Below, piece by piece: positions 41,816 through 44,321 of a DNA stretch of 44,321 nucleotides. A model generated the notes under the pieces. The model made no database searches, was not told the origin of the DNA, and saw nothing but the letters and a program-made list of their open reading frames with translations. The stretch covers positions 47,313-91,633 of the forward strand of contig PHBX01000025.1 of NCBI GenBank assembly GCA_002842045.1, in the 5' to 3' direction. The DNA is from Chloroflexi bacterium HGW-Chloroflexi-3. GTDB taxonomy: Bacteria > Chloroflexota > Anaerolineae > Anaerolineales > Anaerolineaceae. Made by a program: the position numbers and the translations under genes. Positions within the stretch are counted from its first letter, which is position 1; the number at the start of each line of letters is the position of its first letter.

Positions 41816-42823
41816 ATGGAATGGATGATTCACGGCCACGAATGGGCTGCCCAGATTTTACAAAAACACATCACACAGAACAATGTCCGGCATGCTTACC
41901 TGCTGAGTGGCCCACCTGGCATTGGACGGCGTAGCCTGGCGATCCGATTTGCGCAGGCACTCAATTGCACCCAACCACCTGCTCCAGGTGAACCCTGCGG
42001 CGAATGCCGTCTGTGTAAACAGATCGCCAAAATGCAGCAGGCAGACCTTACCATTACCCAAAGCTTGGATGATGCCAGGTCTATCAAAGTGGAACAAATC
42101 CGCGAACTGCAGGGCAGCTTATCCCTGGCTCCCTACGAAGCGAGATACCGAATTGCCTTGCTGCTCAATTTTCAGGAAGCCACCCCCAATGCCCAGAATG
42201 CCCTGCTGAAGACACTTGAAGAGGCACCCCCAAAAGTAATCCTGATCCTGACAGCCGATTCCGTCGAGAATTTATTACCCACTATTGTCTCACGCTGTGA
42301 GATTTTACGACTGCGTCCTTTATCCATGGATGCCAGCACAAGTGCACTCCAAAAACACTGGCAAATTTCTGCCGAAATGGCGAATGAATTGGCACATTTA
42401 ACCTCTGGGAAGATTGGACAGGCAGTGCGCTATCATCAGGATCCGGATCAACTGGAGAAACTGCACCAGCTCGTGCAAGATGTCTTTGATCTGTTAGGCG
42501 GTTCGCTGGCTCAGCGCTTTGATTACGCTGAAAAGGTTGCAGATCTCAAACGCAAGAATGTTTCTCGCGAGAGTATTGCCATGTTGTTGCAAACCTGGCT
42601 CTCTCTGTGGCGCGATTTTTACATTTGCATTAATGGTTCGAACATGCCATTGACTTTTTTGAATTTCAAATCCTTCAGCCAGAAGACCGCCGAGAAACTG
42701 ACTGAACCCGTGATTTATCAGCAGCTCCTAAGGTTAGAAACATCCTTAACGCAATTGGATATCAATCTGAATAGCCGCTTGTTATTGGAAATCTTTCTGC
42801 TGGATTGGCCAATTTTAACTTAA
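41816..42823 (+). CDS. holB: DNA polymerase III delta' subunit
   Basis: 335 residues from the ATG at 41816 (MIHGHEWAAQIL, the usual start of the family); a TTG 36 bases upstream is less likely. Clamp-loader AAA+ fold: degenerate Walker A SGPPGIGRRS (Lys replaced by Arg, as usual for delta'), four zinc-ligand cysteines ending CGECRLC, ALLKTLEEAP and the sensor region PTIVSRCEILRL. It is part of the clamp loader that places the sliding clamp on DNA. It stands alone here, with its own promoter and a strong terminator. Confidence 0.9.
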   Translation: MEWMIHGHEWAAQILQKHITQNNVRHAYLLSGPPGIGRRSLAIRFAQALNCTQPPAPGEPCGECRLCKQIAKMQQADLTITQSLDDARSIKVEQIRELQGSLSLAPYEARYRIALLLNFQEATPNAQNALLKTLEEAPPKVILILTADSVENLLPTIVSRCEILRLRPLSMDASTSALQKHWQISAEMANELAHLTSGKIGQAVRYHQDPDQLEKLHQLVQDVFDLLGGSLAQRFDYAEKVADLKRKNVSRESIAMLLQTWLSLWRDFYICINGSNMPLTFLNFKSFSQKTAEKLTEPVIYQQLLRLETSLTQLDINLNSRLLLEIFLLDWPILT

Positions 42824-42825
42824 TA

Positions 42826-42861
42826 TTTTAGAGGTTGCCTAAGCATAGGCAACCTCTAAAA
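42826..42861. terminator. Bidirectional terminator between convergent genes
   Basis: TTTTAGAGGTTGCCTA (42826-42841) pairs perfectly over 16 bp with TAGGCAACCTCTAAAA (42846-42861), 4-base loop. It lies between the end of holB and the end of the minus-strand protease gene and has T and A flanks for both. Confidence 0.9.
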
Positions 42862-42883
42862 ATTGTCTTAATTTTCTCAGTTC

Positions 42884-44321
42884 CTATTTAGATACAATGG
42901 GGAACCAGGATTTGTAAAAATCTAACTTCGTCAATGCGTAAGCTCGATCCAGTATGTTTGAATTACTATCACTTATTTCAACAATGTTGATTACTTTATC
43001 CATTTGGATATCTGTAACATCCACAGTTGCTTGATAGGTGACCGTCTCACTATCGAGAATTGTCGAAACAATGAGATCTGGGGTTGCACTTGCTAGGTTA
43101 GGTAGCGTTCCTGTAACAGTACCACTTGTCACATTGTAGAAAGTATCTCCAACCAGACCAGTTGCATCCTCAATACCTATCGTAGTGTTGTAATTTGCTA
43201 CGCCTGCTGGGAATGAACCATACGAGAAAAAGATCGCATCCGTGCCATACACAAACCAGATTTGGAACGTGTACAGTTCTGAGGTGCCATATTGCGGCAC
43301 ATTAGTCCATTGGAATACATCATAATTATAAACACCATCTGTCACTGCTGCATAAAACCAATCACCTCCAGCATCAAGGTTCAAGTCCGTCCATAATGGA
43401 GCGATCACATTATTAGGGGCAGCAGAATTCGGCAAAAATTGGGTAGATGCTGTGGCTGATGTTGCCCCACCAGCTTGTAAGAAACCATTGGATGAAACGC
43501 CTATACGATTGTAATAGGTACCAAAGTAGGAAAAACCTACTCCATTTATATTGAAAGCTGTGTCATCACATGCAGCTCCACAGGCATCATCCAAGTCAAT
43601 GTATTTATACGGTGTCAAATCAAAGAAACCACCCCAGTTATAGGGTTCTACAACAGCAACCGTACCATCCAATGTAATTTGAGCTTCAATTTGATTGTCT
43701 ACAAGATTGTAACTTGAATTCGAGCTTATAGAATCTGGTACGTAGGTAAGGTTGGTTGGCAATGGATCCATTAAGAAGAAGGTGGTTTCATCTGTATTGA
43801 AGTTCGATAATTTTAACGAATAATTCAATACATCATCTGGTTTTGCAGATGTTTTATTAACACTCTTTGAAAGCATTAGGGGATTTGTGGAAGTGGCTGG
43901 GCGTACCACAACCTGCATAGTAGCAGGTGGGAACACACCACTATCATCTGTCCAGGTAATTGTGGCAAAATACCATGTGCCTGGAGTTAAAGTGGATACA
44001 TCAGCCTGTACGTTGAATGAGGTTTGATGGTTAGCCCCAAGAGTTACTGTCTCAGGTAAAACAACAATATCAAGTCCCATATCAGCTGTGACAGAGGCAG
44101 TCCAGGTAGTTTCTGTATCACCAATATTTTTAATGGTGTTTGTCCAACCACAATTCAGCACGCAGGTTCCATTCGCAAAGGATGGCTTGCTGAATACCAA
44201 TCCACCATCCATAGCGGTATCAAGATCTAATCTTCCTGATCCCATATTAAATGCGTTGGCAGGTGTTAACCCGTCTGGTTTTAATACTGTTGGGTCAGCT
44301 GTGCTGGTTAATAAAGTCTTT
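42884..44321 (-). CDS. C-terminal part of a probable subtilisin-like (S8) secreted protease, cut by the window edge
   Basis: The frame is open to the right edge, so the start lies outside; an internal ATG at 44245 is not the start. The first visible residues (KTLLTSTADP, then ANAFNMGSGRLDLDTAMDGGLVF) match the end of the peptidase S8 domain just after the catalytic Ser region, where families read GSGRV-D---A---GLV. Then follow an Fn3-like domain (about 30-130), a DUF11-like beta domain (LSKSVNKTSAKPDDVLNYSLKL), a ~150-residue beta region, and the C-terminal tail DFYKSWFPIVSK. The catalytic triad is not in the window, so peptidase activity is inferred. It is extracellular by analogy. Confidence 0.75.
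   Translation of the reverse strand, partial: KTLLTSTADPTVLKPDGLTPANAFNMGSGRLDLDTAMDGGLVFSKPSFANGTCVLNCGWTNTIKNIGDTETTWTASVTADMGLDIVVLPETVTLGANHQTSFNVQADVSTLTPGTWYFATITWTDDSGVFPPATMQVVVRPATSTNPLMLSKSVNKTSAKPDDVLNYSLKLSNFNTDETTFFLMDPLPTNLTYVPDSISSNSSYNLVDNQIEAQITLDGTVAVVEPYNWGGFFDLTPYKYIDLDDACGAACDDTAFNINGVGFSYFGTYYNRIGVSSNGFLQAGGATSATASTQFLPNSAAPNNVIAPLWTDLNLDAGGDWFYAAVTDGVYNYDVFQWTNVPQYGTSELYTFQIWFVYGTDAIFFSYGSFPAGVANYNTTIGIEDATGLVGDTFYNVTSGTVTGTLPNLASATPDLIVSTILDSETVTYQATVDVTDIQMDKVINIVEISDSNSNILDRAYALTKLDFYKSWFPIVSK

Noticed and set aside
44245..44321. ATG at 44245 as the start of the right-edge protein
   Set aside because: The frame stays open to the window edge and the residues before it continue the S8 protease pattern, so the gene starts outside the window.
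1..44321. tRNA, rRNA or phage genes
   Set aside because: No cloverleaf with a CCA-type end, no rRNA-like stretch, and no integrase, capsid or terminase signature was seen by eye. A covariance search could still find a missed tRNA.

Overview
This window looks like a chromosomal segment of a Chloroflexota bacterium, most likely of the class Anaerolineae. This is inferred from gene content and style: a riboflavin-type ABC importer behind an FMN riboswitch, an F420-type luciferase-like oxidoreductase, NAD synthetase split into two genes, large secreted multidomain proteins, and many short palindromic and heptameric repeats. No rRNA or tRNA gene was seen, so the assignment rests on inference. Most housekeeping genes have moderate GC; several stretches are clearly AT-rich.

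Layout. (1) 1-5600 is a defence-like accessory region. It holds a type IIG restriction-modification enzyme (2434-5415, minus), two broken extra copies of that gene's 3' end (241-411 and 2198-2316), heptamer repeats, and an AT-rich two-gene cassette: a coiled-coil membrane protein and a HEPN-domain protein. (2) 5600-9200 carries two oxidoreductases, a REP-associated tyrosine transposase (RAYT) surrounded by its probable REP hairpins, and two gene remnants. (3) 9200-12100 is a three-gene ABC importer led by a promoter, an FMN riboswitch and an intrinsic terminator. (4) 12100-19700 has a HAD phosphatase, a gingipain-like secreted peptidase, a CPBP-family membrane protease, the split NAD synthetase and an Lgt-like membrane protein. 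(5) 20100-24500 is a compact operon for a MacB/FtsX-type ABC system with an exported CARDB-like protein and a Yip1-family membrane protein. (6) 24700-35050 has a HicB-like/DinB fusion, a type II NADH dehydrogenase with a Rex-type operator, an array of tight palindromes, the pcrA-murJ pair, and a two-gene pair of membrane proteins. (7) 35300-44321 has two tandem paralogous secreted nucleases, DNA polymerase III delta' (holB), and the C-terminal part of a probable subtilisin-like secreted protease that runs off the right edge.

How the parts connect. The riboswitch predicts that the 9211-11798 importer brings in riboflavin or a flavin precursor when FMN is low. The Rex-type operator predicts that ndh responds to the NADH/NAD ratio. 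The secreted peptidase, nucleases and protease suggest a scavenging lifestyle, and all four end in a similar short aromatic-x-Pro-[IL] tail that may be a sorting or anchoring signal. The restriction-modification locus shows clear signs of modular exchange: its specificity region is AT-rich, it lies between GC-rich conserved parts, and spare 3' ends lie downstream around a foreign-looking HEPN cassette.
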